IMG/VR virus record: IMGVR_UViG_3300037191_001380
Location: 1 to 46,249 of that record
Length of the DNA: 46,249 bases
Direction: 5' to 3' (one strand)
Source of the DNA: a virus
This document shows positions 15,308 through 24,091 of this stretch, piece after piece. Made by a program: the position numbers and the translations under genes. Numbering within the stretch: the stretch's first letter is position 1; each line of letters begins with the position of its first letter. A model generated the notes under the pieces. It did no database searches. It had not been told where the DNA came from and worked only from the letters and a program-made list of their open reading frames with translations.

Positions 15308-16603
15308 ATGTCAGACAAAAAAAGACGAAGAATTAATGATTCTTCAGCCCAAGCGGCAAACAAAGTTGAACTAGTTGAAACAGTTCAAAACCCAAACAAC
15401 CAGGAAGAAGTAAAAGTAGAAACAAAGATCGAAGATAACGGTCCGGACTTTTTACTACCAGACGGAGAATTCGATTGGGACGCGTTCGAGGCAACCTGCC
15501 CAACAAGAACGAGAAAAGCAAATCCACATATTAAAACCAAAAACGGAGATAAAGTATTCTCTCGTGAGTCTTATGCTCAAGAGTTATATGATCTCATGGA
15601 AGGTACTAACGCATGTGATATCATACCTCAATTATTTATAGGTGAGATCCATGAAGGTATTATTTATGCAGTGGACCAAGAATATATCACGGTAGATATT
15701 AAATATAGAGAATTAGTCTATATTAAAGCTGGTAAAGAATCTGAAGAGGTTAGGCAAATGCTTCCAGGGCAAGAAACTTCTGTTTTAATTACAGAAACAA
15801 AAGGTACATTAACTGGAACTATCACAGGAGGAGTTAAACACAAAACATTCATGGATCTTAGAGATGCTATCGAAGAGGGCAATACAGCCTGGATCGGTAC
15901 TGTTAATAACATGATTGAAAATGGTGGTTATATTGTAAAAGTACAAGGTGTAGATTGCTTTATGCCAGGATCACTTGCAGGTATTAATAAATTATCGGAC
16001 TTTAGTTCTATCGTAGGAGAAGAACTTTATGTAGTTCCGGTAAGTTTCTCACCAGAAAGAGGTACGTTAGTAGTTTCACATAGAAAATACTTACAAGCTT
16101 TAATCCCAACTGCAATTAATGAATTAAAAGAAACTCTAGACGAACCTAAACATGGTTTAGTAACAGGTACTGCAAAGTATGGTGTGTTTGTTGAATTCAA
16201 TAAATGTTTAACAGGAATGATTCATACAAATGAACTTGACGAAGCAACATCTGTGAAATTCAAAGCTAGAGAAATTAAACCAGGTGAACCAATTGAATTC
16301 TTTGTAAAAGATATTATTACTAATAATAAGATTACATTAACTCAAAAGGAAAATACTTCGGTAAATCCTTGGATTAATATATCTACTAGGTATTCAATAC
16401 CATCTGTTGTTAAGGCTAAAATCAAGACTAAAAAGGAATATGGAGTGTTTGTAAACATCGAAGATGGTGTTACTGGATTATTGCATATTAGTGAATTACC
16501 AGGTGATATATTAGATACTTATAGAGTTGGAGATGACATTGAGGTGCAAATCACAAGGATTGATGAAGACTCAATGAAGGTCTTTCTTAAGCTGCCCCAA
16601 TAA
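15308..16603 (+). CDS. Four-S1-domain RNA-binding protein related to ribosomal protein S1
   Basis: Residues 1-100 are a basic start then an acidic, probably flexible extension. Four S1-type OB-folds follow at about 110-178, 193-262, 281-348 and 364-431. The last two are the clearest: TGTAKYGVFVEFNKCLTGMI then H, and TKKEYGVFVNIEDGVTGLLH then ISELP, with VGDDIEVQITRID. This is the repeated-domain layout of bacterial ribosomal protein S1, which binds mRNA leaders and brings them to the 30S subunit. Bacterial S1 usually has four to six domains. The protein ends right after the last domain. Likely role, by inference: binding phage mRNA or replacing host S1. RNase E/PNPase-type nucleases carry single S1 domains with catalytic domains, which are absent here. 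Confidence 0.85.
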   Translation: MSDKKRRRINDSSAQAANKVELVETVQNPNNQEEVKVETKIEDNGPDFLLPDGEFDWDAFEATCPTRTRKANPHIKTKNGDKVFSRESYAQELYDLMEGTNACDIIPQLFIGEIHEGIIYAVDQEYITVDIKYRELVYIKAGKESEEVRQMLPGQETSVLITETKGTLTGTITGGVKHKTFMDLRDAIEEGNTAWIGTVNNMIENGGYIVKVQGVDCFMPGSLAGINKLSDFSSIVGEELYVVPVSFSPERGTLVVSHRKYLQALIPTAINELKETLDEPKHGLVTGTAKYGVFVEFNKCLTGMIHTNELDEATSVKFKAREIKPGEPIEFFVKDIITNNKITLTQKENTSVNPWINISTRYSIPSVVKAKIKTKKEYGVFVNIEDGVTGLLHISELPGDILDTYRVGDDIEVQITRIDEDSMKVFLKLPQ

Positions 16604-16613
16604 CTAGTGCCAC

Positions 16614-16649
16614 AGAGTTTGATATATATTGAAAGTAATATCATACTCT
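16614..16649 (+). promoter_or_regulatory. Long inverted repeat (hairpin) before the amidoligase gene
   Basis: The 12-base arms 16614-16625 and 16638-16649 are reverse complements except for one T-T mismatch, with a 12-base loop between them. In RNA they would form a stable hairpin ending six bases before the ATG at 16656. There is no T-run after it, so a classic terminator is unlikely. The left arm contains the start of the GATATATATT motif. It may be a protein-binding site on DNA or RNA, or an mRNA end-protecting or processing structure. Confidence 0.6.
16621..16630 (+). promoter_or_regulatory. Candidate phage promoter motif GATATATATT
   Basis: A GATATATA box 25 bases before the amidoligase ATG, in the 52-bp gap after the S1-like gene. 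It overlaps the left arm and loop of the inverted repeat at 16614-16649. If it is a promoter, the transcript would begin inside or just after the hairpin, separating the full hairpin from mRNA made there. Confidence 0.35.
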
Positions 16650-16655
16650 TAATTA

Positions 16656-17969
16656 ATGCAAAAGTTAAAAAGTAATTCAACAAGACAAGAAGTACTGAAT
16701 GCCAGTCAAATGGGCATCGAGTTCGAATTCTATTCTAACCTAGAACTGGAAGAGACTGTAAAGTCTGTATCTAAGCTCTTAAATAGAAAGATTCAACTAG
16801 AGGAGAAAGCCCATTCAGATTTCGTACCATCCGCAGATGTGTTTAAGATGGAACCGGATATGTCTGGTGGTAAAGGTTTAATTGAACTGGTAACAGGTCC
16901 AATGCCTTATAGAAGTGCTAGATTAGTTATTATGAAAATGTTAGGGTGGATTCGTGAAAACGGGTACACATCTGATCGAGCATCGATCCACCTAAACATG
17001 TCATTCAAACCAGAATATTTAGAAGATCCTAATATGATTCAGCACATGGATGTGTTGAAATTCATACTTGAGTTTGATGAAGCTAGGGTATATAAGTATT
17101 TCCCTACTAGGGAAGATTCTACCTATGCAAAGTCTGTTAAATGGATTATGCCTAAACACGAAGCGTTCTACTATAACGCTGACTTAATTAATAAAGACAA
17201 CTTTACATTTGCTAATACTAAATATTATGGTATTAACTTTGAAAAGGCCCAAAGTAATTATTTAGAGTTTAGATATATTGGCGGTAAAGATTATGAAAAG
17301 AGGCAAGAAGATATTCTAACATTAGCTGATGTGTTTATTATGGCTATATGGAGATCTTGTAGAGATCCTAAGTTCAGCCATGCTAATAAAATTGAATTAC
17401 AACGTATCTTAAGAAAGAATGAACCTCTAATGGCGATGTTAAGAGATTACACTGCTGTAAATAAACATTGGCCGAAGATAGATATACTAGTTGATTTACA
17501 AGATCATCCTACTATCATTGGTGTACAATGGGATAGATTTAAACATAAAGTACTAGAATTGCTATCAAACGGTACTATGATAGAAGGAATTATTAACTAC
17601 GATTCAGATTATTCAACAGTCCAAGTTAAAAATGGTAAGTTTGAAAGTGCTTATTTATTAAGCGGATTTGAGTTTGTTGATTGTGAATTATCAGGTAATA
17701 TAGAAAATAGCGCAATATATGGAGGTGAAGTAAACGGGGCACAAATCCTGAGATCACAAATATATAAAGGGTGCACAATAATGGATTCAAAAGTAGAATC
17801 TTGCTTCGTGCACGGAAGTGTAACTATAAAAAACAGTTTTGTCTTTGGAAGAGATGGTATCTTTAAAGGTAGAATGGAAGGTGGAATATTTAGAGAAGGC
17901 GGAGTTGGACCACATGCTAGATTCTCTGATGAGACTGAAGTTGTGGTAAGTAAAAAAATAAAATCATAA
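16656..17969 (+). CDS. Putative amidoligase (glutamine-synthetase fold) with beta-solenoid-like C-terminus
   Basis: Residues 1-300 carry motifs of the putative amidoligase family: GIEFEF (20-25) with acidic E22 and E24 as likely metal/ATP ligands, IELVTGPMPY (76-85), ASIHLNMS with H112, and YLEFRYIGG with E204 and R206. By family knowledge these are ATP-dependent enzymes that join an amine to a carboxylate, making peptide-like or glycan-linked amides. Residues about 315-420 are a different module of short alternating repeats (FESAYLLSGFEFVDCELSG, NIENSAIYGGEV, CTIMDSKVESCFVHGSV) that look like a beta-solenoid. The substrate is unknown; tail protein, cell-wall peptide or host protein are options. 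The gene lies between the S1-like gene and baseplate genes. Confidence 0.72.
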   Translation: MQKLKSNSTRQEVLNASQMGIEFEFYSNLELEETVKSVSKLLNRKIQLEEKAHSDFVPSADVFKMEPDMSGGKGLIELVTGPMPYRSARLVIMKMLGWIRENGYTSDRASIHLNMSFKPEYLEDPNMIQHMDVLKFILEFDEARVYKYFPTREDSTYAKSVKWIMPKHEAFYYNADLINKDNFTFANTKYYGINFEKAQSNYLEFRYIGGKDYEKRQEDILTLADVFIMAIWRSCRDPKFSHANKIELQRILRKNEPLMAMLRDYTAVNKHWPKIDILVDLQDHPTIIGVQWDRFKHKVLELLSNGTMIEGIINYDSDYSTVQVKNGKFESAYLLSGFEFVDCELSGNIENSAIYGGEVNGAQILRSQIYKGCTIMDSKVESCFVHGSVTIKNSFVFGRDGIFKGRMEGGIFREGGVGPHARFSDETEVVVSKKIKS

Positions 17970-17970
17970 G

Positions 17971-18813
17971 ATGAGTGAAATTAGAAGTGGCAATCAGAAT
18001 AACTTAAACGCCGGACGTAATTTTGGCGATAGCTGTTTAAATGCTTTCCTAACAGAACTAGGTGATGACTTAACAGGGGCTTGTATGGTTCCGGTTAATT
18101 TACCGCAAAGAGAAATACTTAATATAGTTACAAGAGCTAAGAAATGGTTCTATAAAAACTATGAAGATTCAGTATCTGAAAATTACTATCATATTCCTAA
18201 CTCTGCATTTAAGTCAGCTTACTTTAAAGCTAATAGAACATTAAATCTACCAAACGCAAGTGTTGATGGATCTGGTTCTGTATTTTCAGTTTATGGAGTA
18301 CATGATATTAAATCTGGATGGGGCGGAACTGGCGGAGGAATGGATATTAGATTTGAAGCTGGTGGAGACTTTGGTTTAGAAAAGATGTTATTTAGAGGAA
18401 TGTATGAAGGATCTGGGCCTGCTGAATCAGCACAAGAACTAGAATATTACGTATTAAATCAGTCTTTAGCTGACATGGCAAGACAGATTATGAATAACCC
18501 AATCTCTTTTAATTACTCTAGACTTACTGGAGAGTTAAAGATTATGGGAGACACTCCGAAGGGAGATGTGATACTTGATGTGTACGAAACAATTCCGGAT
18601 TGTGCACTATTTGACGACGAAATCTTTTTTAGATATTGTTCTGCTAAGATTAAGCAATCACTAGGCGCTAAGCTTGGTATTTTTAAATTTGCATTACCTG
18701 GTAATGTAGAATTCGACTACGACGCAATAAAAGACATGGGAGACACCGAATTAGAGTCAATTGTTGAAGAGATAAAAGGAGACGAAGGAGTGGACTGGAT
18801 GTTTCATTCATAA
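17971..18813 (+). CDS. Putative virion protein before gp25, 280 residues
   Basis: This follows the amidoligase gene by one base and precedes gp25 by 21. The segment PQREILNIVTRAKKWFYKNY, then EDSVSENYYHIP, resembles N-termini of neck or tail-connector-type proteins in large phages, but this is recollection rather than a firm match. The middle is Gly-rich (SGWGGTGGGMDIRFEAGGDF), and the C-terminal half has an ordered beta/helix mix ending in an acidic tail (ELESIVEEIKGDEGVDW). No catalytic motif. A structural role is likely from its place in the gp25-gp6-gp7 group. Confidence 0.5.
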   Translation: MSEIRSGNQNNLNAGRNFGDSCLNAFLTELGDDLTGACMVPVNLPQREILNIVTRAKKWFYKNYEDSVSENYYHIPNSAFKSAYFKANRTLNLPNASVDGSGSVFSVYGVHDIKSGWGGTGGGMDIRFEAGGDFGLEKMLFRGMYEGSGPAESAQELEYYVLNQSLADMARQIMNNPISFNYSRLTGELKIMGDTPKGDVILDVYETIPDCALFDDEIFFRYCSAKIKQSLGAKLGIFKFALPGNVEFDYDAIKDMGDTELESIVEEIKGDEGVDWMFHS

Positions 18814-18834
18814 AAAAGTAGAATACATATATAA

Positions 18835-19191
18835 ATGGATTTTTATATAAAATACATAGGAGACCCAAATTATCAAACTGGTATTGTTCAAAACGTAAGT
18901 GAAGTTGAACAATTACTAGCTCAGATAGAAACCGTTCTTTTCACAAGAAAGAGGGATGTTTTAGGTACTCCAGGATTTGGTTGTAACTTAGAAGATATTG
19001 TTTATAGTTTAGGTCAGAATGAATTTCAAATCAAAAACGAAATACAGGAACAATTTGCTAACTACGTACCTCTTGCAGGTAAGTATCATGTTAGTGTAAG
19101 TGTTAAGTTTATGAAAGGTGAAGTTAGAGATGTGGCGTTCATTGATATTACTGTTAACAACGAGTATATAATCAAAGTAAATTTAAGATAA
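18835..19191 (+). CDS. Baseplate wedge protein gp25-like
   Basis: A protein of 118 residues, close to T4 gp25 (about 132). It has the GPW/gp25 pattern: VSEVEQLLAQIETVLFTRKR, LGTPGFGCNLEDIVYSLGQN, and a beta-rich end (VRDVAFIDITVNN). By family knowledge gp25 starts sheath assembly at the baseplate and is among the best conserved contractile-tail proteins. It precedes gp6 by seven bases, the usual order. The ATG is embedded in a TATAAATG context with no Shine-Dalgarno sequence. Confidence 0.85.
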   Translation: MDFYIKYIGDPNYQTGIVQNVSEVEQLLAQIETVLFTRKRDVLGTPGFGCNLEDIVYSLGQNEFQIKNEIQEQFANYVPLAGKYHVSVSVKFMKGEVRDVAFIDITVNNEYIIKVNLR

Positions 19192-19198
19192 ATAACTA

Positions 19199-21028
19199 AT
19201 GGCAGAACTAAAATTTTTAAGCACACTAAGAACATCGTCTAATCAAATTAAGACAGATGCTCGAACATATATCGCTAGAGTATACAAGCGTGCGAATACT
19301 CTATTTACTGAAGCATCGCCATTTGCTCAGATTATTTCTGTTATGGCAGAATTAGGTGAATTGGTTATGTTCTATATTGAAGACTCTTTAGTAGAGCAAA
19401 ACATATACACTGCACAACAGCCTGAATCTATCTATGGTTTATCAAGACTAACAGGACATGATGCGACCAGAGGCTTCGCAGCAACTGGTGAGATTGAATT
19501 TAGATGGAAAGTTGGAGCGGATCTTACTAAGATTGCAGGGACTGGATTAAACATTGATGCAAGATCAGAATTAAAATGTGAATTAAATGGATTAATTTAT
19601 ACGTTATTAACTTCACAAGAAAAGGTTAGATTAGAAAAGTCAAATAAGTATAATATAAAATGTGCAATCATACAGGGTAAGTTTGAAAAACAAACCTTTA
19701 CTGGAACTGGTGAGCCAATGCAGTCATATAATATACAAACAAGTGCTTTAACAGATCATTCTAAAGTTAGCGTTTCAGTTAACGGTGAGAAATGGACAAA
19801 GCACGATTCAATGTATGACATATTAAATCAAGAAAAAGCATATATCCTTAAGACTGGTATTTCCGGTGGTTTGGATGTTTATTTTGGAACTGGTAACTTC
19901 GGTGCAATACCTGGTGCTGGAAATTTAATAGAAATAGAATACGTTAAACATGCAGGATTCCAAGGAAACTTAGATGATGCACAAGATATTACCTTTAAAT
20001 GGGATGCAGAAGGTTCTGATTCTAACGGAGATGAATTTGATTTGAATGAATTCTTAGAACTTGCAGTAACATCGTCTCCTAAGATGGGGGCTGATAAAGA
20101 GTCTGTTGAGTTTACAAAACTATTAGCACCTCTAGCGTCTAAATCATACGTTCTAGCAACGCCAGATAATTATGAGTATTTCCTATCAAGATATGGAATG
20201 TTCTCGTATGTGGATGCTTACAACACGACTGATGATCAGTATTTAGATGATGATAATGTGATTTACATATTTGCAATTCCAGATGCTACAAGAAAATTAT
20301 TAGCAGAACAAGATTACTTCTCAATCCCAATTAGCGAAATGTTCTTCGATCAAAACGAATATGATAAGATGTCACAAGTAATTCAGGATAGTGGTCAACA
20401 AATGGTTACTACTGAAGTTATATTTGTAAAGCCTAAAGTTAGAAAGTACAGTATGGATATTAATATTAGATACTTTGAGGGTTATACAAAACAAGAAATA
20501 TTTACTAACGTTAGAAAGGCTGTAAGTGATTACATGCTTAATGTTACTAGAAGAGATAAATTACCTAAGTCGGATATTGTTTATATCCTAGAGACTATCG
20601 ATGGAATTGATGCGGTTAATATTAGATTTATATCTGAAACAGAAGAGACTGCAAGAAGATTAGGTTATTATGAATCTACAACAGTAACTGTTGTGCCACA
20701 GGAGCCTGTTGTTTTAGAAGAAATCGGGAACGGTAAACAGAAATATATTTTCTTTAAGCAAATAGAGGAAGTTAAGACAGTAAATGTTGATGCAACTACT
20801 GTTATTCCATATAGCATAGCAGGTTTAGATGAATGGGGAGATATTATTATGGACAAGGAAGAAGTTGCAGTCTTTAGAGGCGGATGGCTAGACAGAGATG
20901 GAGACGTTATCGTAGATGACGCATTGATGAATGCCGAAGCAGCACTTTCTGTTAATTTTGACGCAACGCCAGTACCTAGAACTATTTACACTAGAGTACA
21001 AGCTGGAAATAGAAAATCCACAAAATAA
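19199..21028 (+). CDS. Baseplate wedge protein gp6-like (baseplate J type)
   Basis: A protein of 609 residues, near T4 gp6 (660). The N-terminus (ARTYIARVYKRANTLFTEAS, MAELGELVMFYIEDSLVEQN, YGLSRLTGHDATRG) is typical of gp6, followed by the beta-rich core and a J-type C-terminal region (VRKAVSDYMLNVTRRDKLPK, DIVYILETIDGIDAVNIRF). Gp6 dimers form the inner ring of the baseplate that drives sheath contraction. Its neighbour gp25 upstream and gp7-like gene downstream match T4 wedge order. The stop overlaps the next ATG by one base. Confidence 0.85.
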   Translation: MAELKFLSTLRTSSNQIKTDARTYIARVYKRANTLFTEASPFAQIISVMAELGELVMFYIEDSLVEQNIYTAQQPESIYGLSRLTGHDATRGFAATGEIEFRWKVGADLTKIAGTGLNIDARSELKCELNGLIYTLLTSQEKVRLEKSNKYNIKCAIIQGKFEKQTFTGTGEPMQSYNIQTSALTDHSKVSVSVNGEKWTKHDSMYDILNQEKAYILKTGISGGLDVYFGTGNFGAIPGAGNLIEIEYVKHAGFQGNLDDAQDITFKWDAEGSDSNGDEFDLNEFLELAVTSSPKMGADKESVEFTKLLAPLASKSYVLATPDNYEYFLSRYGMFSYVDAYNTTDDQYLDDDNVIYIFAIPDATRKLLAEQDYFSIPISEMFFDQNEYDKMSQVIQDSGQQMVTTEVIFVKPKVRKYSMDINIRYFEGYTKQEIFTNVRKAVSDYMLNVTRRDKLPKSDIVYILETIDGIDAVNIRFISETEETARRLGYYESTTVTVVPQEPVVLEEIGNGKQKYIFFKQIEEVKTVNVDATTVIPYSIAGLDEWGDIIMDKEEVAVFRGGWLDRDGDVIVDDALMNAEAALSVNFDATPVPRTIYTRVQAGNRKSTK

Positions 21029-21300
21029 TGAGTTTATTTAAAGACCTATTAGTATATAAACGTAAGAGACTATATAAGATTTCTAAACACAGGAAAGATG
21101 AAAATCTTAATGTTAGATATGACTATAAGAAACATGGTTTGTTGAATAACCAAGTTTCGCCGCACATTAGAAGGAATCAAACAATGAGAGAGTTTCTTAT
21201 ATTTGTTAATGATTATTTCTTAGCATTGCTAGATCAGGTTAGATCCTTAAAGAATTTTGGTAACTACACGGTAGAAAAAGACGACGAAAGAACTAGATAA
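21028..21300 (+). CDS. Small basic hypothetical protein, 90 residues
   Basis: Coupled to gp6 by a TAATG overlap and followed one base later by the gp7-like gene. It is rich in Lys and Arg in the first half (VYKRKRLYKISKHRKDENLN) with a hydrophobic helix near 53-70 (MREFLIFVNDYFLALLDQVR). I do not recognise it. Position between two wedge genes suggests a small baseplate subunit or assembly factor. Confidence 0.65.
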   Translation: MSLFKDLLVYKRKRLYKISKHRKDENLNVRYDYKKHGLLNNQVSPHIRRNQTMREFLIFVNDYFLALLDQVRSLKNFGNYTVEKDDERTR

Positions 21301-21301
21301 T

Positions 21302-24085
21302 ATGTATAATAATTTAAGATTCTTTAACGGCACAAAATCAGAACTACAATTAGTTCAAGATGAAAATAATATATGGACTGGTTCTATATACTTACCAGAA
21401 GTATCTGCTGCACTATATGAAACTGTCAATCTTTTTATTTTAGAAGAATGTATTCATAAGGGAGATGTGGTTATTAATACACCAATATCACCTGATGGAA
21501 CTATTACTAAATTTAAGTTTGAATGGGATTTATTAGCAGTTGATGAGTCAGTAGATGTCATCATGTATGGTACTAGAATGGATAAGGGTAAAGCCTTTGT
21601 GGTTGCACATAAAACACAAGAATTAGAATTAGCACCTTTTAATAATATAATATCTCAAGATGCTAGTTATGTTAAAACAATAACTGACAATACTAATATT
21701 GCATTACAAGTTAATATTGCAGTATCTTCCGAAAATCCTGGTATTCATAAAAGACATTTATTAATTAAAGCAGGTGATGTAATAGTTGCTCGTATTAAAA
21801 TTTATGGTGAAGTTGAAGGTGAAGATGAAAGATTTAAAGTTTTATTAGCTAACTTAGGCGCTTCATTAGAGACTGAAGACTTTATGATATTTAAGTCACA
21901 TGATATTTCTGAAATGCATCCTGACTATCAACTGTTAAACCAGAAGAGAAAGGAGATGTTGTTAGAGCTTAATAATATTAAACCGTTTGTTGGTACATAT
22001 AAGGCTATATTAAATGCAATTGATTTCTTTGGCTATGATAAGATTACTCTTAAAGAATATTGGATTAATGTAGATAATAGTTCTAAGACTTTTGGTAAGC
22101 TACATGGCATACCAGTACCTAACTCTTCAGTTAGGGGTGAAATGACTAGAAAGAAGTTAAGATTCAAAGTACCTTCAAAAACTCAAAAGAAAACTAGTAG
22201 ATTCTCTTTAGTATATAGATTAAATGAGCCTAATGGAACTTTTGATGAATGGGATTTTGCTAATGTTACTGAAACCTTTGATTTTACTCCAGAAGAAGTA
22301 TTAATCAAATTATACGGTTTAAAGAATAGATTACAAAGAGATTTCTTACCACTAGAGGCTAAGATTGTAGATATTACAGGAGAGGGTGATTATTTCACTC
22401 AGAAGAATATAAACATGTGGAAGATTCAAAATCCAATTGGATTCTTCACAGAAGGACATAAGGTTAAGTTTGATGTATGGCCAAAAGATAGAGATCTTTT
22501 TATTGAAGATACATCATTGGTTTTAAAATCATTATTGGACCATGATGATACAAGTACTAATTACGATACATTATTAACATTAGGAATTGGAGAAGAGGCT
22601 AGTCTAACTACTGCACAAAGAACAGACCATAAGCTAGTATTTGAAAAGTTTTATGAAACGTATCATGATAGAAATTTAGAATCATATAACTCAAATTATG
22701 GACAATCTAATACACCAATCGGATGTCCTGTTATTTTAGATTCTATGGAATCTTATGACGACGTCTGGGATGAGGCTAAATTTGTTTGGGATGACGCGGT
22801 TGATGCAAACTCTCAATTAAAAGTAACTTGGGATAATTGGTGGAAACGTTGGATATATGAAATCGAATGGTTAATCGACGGGCCTAATGGATGGTCTAAA
22901 GTATATAGAGGTCCGATAGACGACTATAAACGATTAGCACTTAGTTTACCATACGTTGGAAGTTATACAGTAGAGATGAGGTTATATGATCTGTTCGGAC
23001 ACATGTCATACTATAAGAAGTCTGATTTGTTTGAGGTTAAACTCAAAGAGATAGAATTATATGGTGTGTATAAATGGTTAGAAACAGATGATAAAGGTAA
23101 CGTAACCCCATGGAATCTTAAATCTTTAGACTGGGACAAGTCTGGAGGCTATTGGGACATGCCACAAGACAACACTGCGAAAGTAGAGGATAATATAGCA
23201 ACTCTATATCAAACACTAGACAGAGCGAACTACGTGCATTTTGAAGAGGACCAAGGTGTTAGATTTTCTACAGTTAGAAGATACGGAGATGTATTTTCAG
23301 ATACTGGATATTCAGAAACTACAGGTCCTTATCAATGGGATGAATGTAGATTTAGATGGAAAGATACTCAGCATAACTGGTGGGAAAACTTAAGAGTTGG
23401 GCCAGATTTAACATCATCATTTAAAATAATGTATATTGCAACAGGTGATATATTAGTCATTACACATAAGGATCCAAAAACAAACGTTATTAGAACAGGG
23501 AAACATGTATTGCAAGCTGCAACACCAACCACGTCAAACGACGTTACGGCATGGCAAGTTATATGTAAAGAATTAGAGGCTTCAATTGATCCTATAATTT
23601 CTAAGTTTAACTACAACCCTATATTTAAAGACGTAGATAGCGATGATGACATAGACACGGCCGATACATTTTATCACATATTATGTGTAGGACAAGATTA
23701 TTCTAAAACCTATGACTTTGAAACGGTAATGATTGAGGATGTTGGTGTGAATAGTATTTATGATGCTGGGAAAATACACGGCGAAGTACACACGAAGCAC
23801 TATAATCCAACCTGGGATAACGTAAAAGTATTTAAAGACTATGCGACGGTCGAAAGATCTACGCATTTAACTATATCAACTGACATTTCTAAGTTTCCTG
23901 GTGCTAGAAAGCCAAAATGGACTATCACCAATATAACTAACCCAGAAATTAATGATATATACTATAATAATATGTGGCTTACCTACATTTTTCAGGAACC
24001 GGGTGATTACTCGATCCAGTTAGAAGCAGAAGACACGTATGGAAATAAGAACGTTGTAAAACGCAACATGTTAAAAGTAAAATAA
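21302..24085 (+). CDS. Large baseplate wedge protein, gp7-like
   Basis: A protein of 927 residues, comparable to T4 gp7 (1032). About residues 200-260 have a tail-protein-I-like segment (KEMLLELNNIKPFVGTYKAI, LNAIDFFGYDKITLKEYW). Two Ig/PKD-like beta domains can be seen: about 512-580 (YEIEWLIDGPNGW ... SLPYVGSYTVEMRLYDLFGH) and the end, about 866-927 (PKWTITNITNPE ... EPGDYSIQLEAEDTYGNK). The middle contains several Trp-rich segments. Its place after gp6 supports the outer-wedge role of gp7, which clamps the gp6 dimer. The Ig/PKD domains may face outward and carry fibres. Confidence 0.65.
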   Translation: MYNNLRFFNGTKSELQLVQDENNIWTGSIYLPEVSAALYETVNLFILEECIHKGDVVINTPISPDGTITKFKFEWDLLAVDESVDVIMYGTRMDKGKAFVVAHKTQELELAPFNNIISQDASYVKTITDNTNIALQVNIAVSSENPGIHKRHLLIKAGDVIVARIKIYGEVEGEDERFKVLLANLGASLETEDFMIFKSHDISEMHPDYQLLNQKRKEMLLELNNIKPFVGTYKAILNAIDFFGYDKITLKEYWINVDNSSKTFGKLHGIPVPNSSVRGEMTRKKLRFKVPSKTQKKTSRFSLVYRLNEPNGTFDEWDFANVTETFDFTPEEVLIKLYGLKNRLQRDFLPLEAKIVDITGEGDYFTQKNINMWKIQNPIGFFTEGHKVKFDVWPKDRDLFIEDTSLVLKSLLDHDDTSTNYDTLLTLGIGEEASLTTAQRTDHKLVFEKFYETYHDRNLESYNSNYGQSNTPIGCPVILDSMESYDDVWDEAKFVWDDAVDANSQLKVTWDNWWKRWIYEIEWLIDGPNGWSKVYRGPIDDYKRLALSLPYVGSYTVEMRLYDLFGHMSYYKKSDLFEVKLKEIELYGVYKWLETDDKGNVTPWNLKSLDWDKSGGYWDMPQDNTAKVEDNIATLYQTLDRANYVHFEEDQGVRFSTVRRYGDVFSDTGYSETTGPYQWDECRFRWKDTQHNWWENLRVGPDLTSSFKIMYIATGDILVITHKDPKTNVIRTGKHVLQAATPTTSNDVTAWQVICKELEASIDPIISKFNYNPIFKDVDSDDDIDTADTFYHILCVGQDYSKTYDFETVMIEDVGVNSIYDAGKIHGEVHTKHYNPTWDNVKVFKDYATVERSTHLTISTDISKFPGARKPKWTITNITNPEINDIYYNNMWLTYIFQEPGDYSIQLEAEDTYGNKNVVKRNMLKVK

Positions 24086-24091
24086 TTAAAA

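Noticed and set aside
18826-18834. CATATATAA before gp25 as another phage promoter box
   Set aside because: It touches the ATG at 18835, so a transcript starting downstream of it would lack the start codon.
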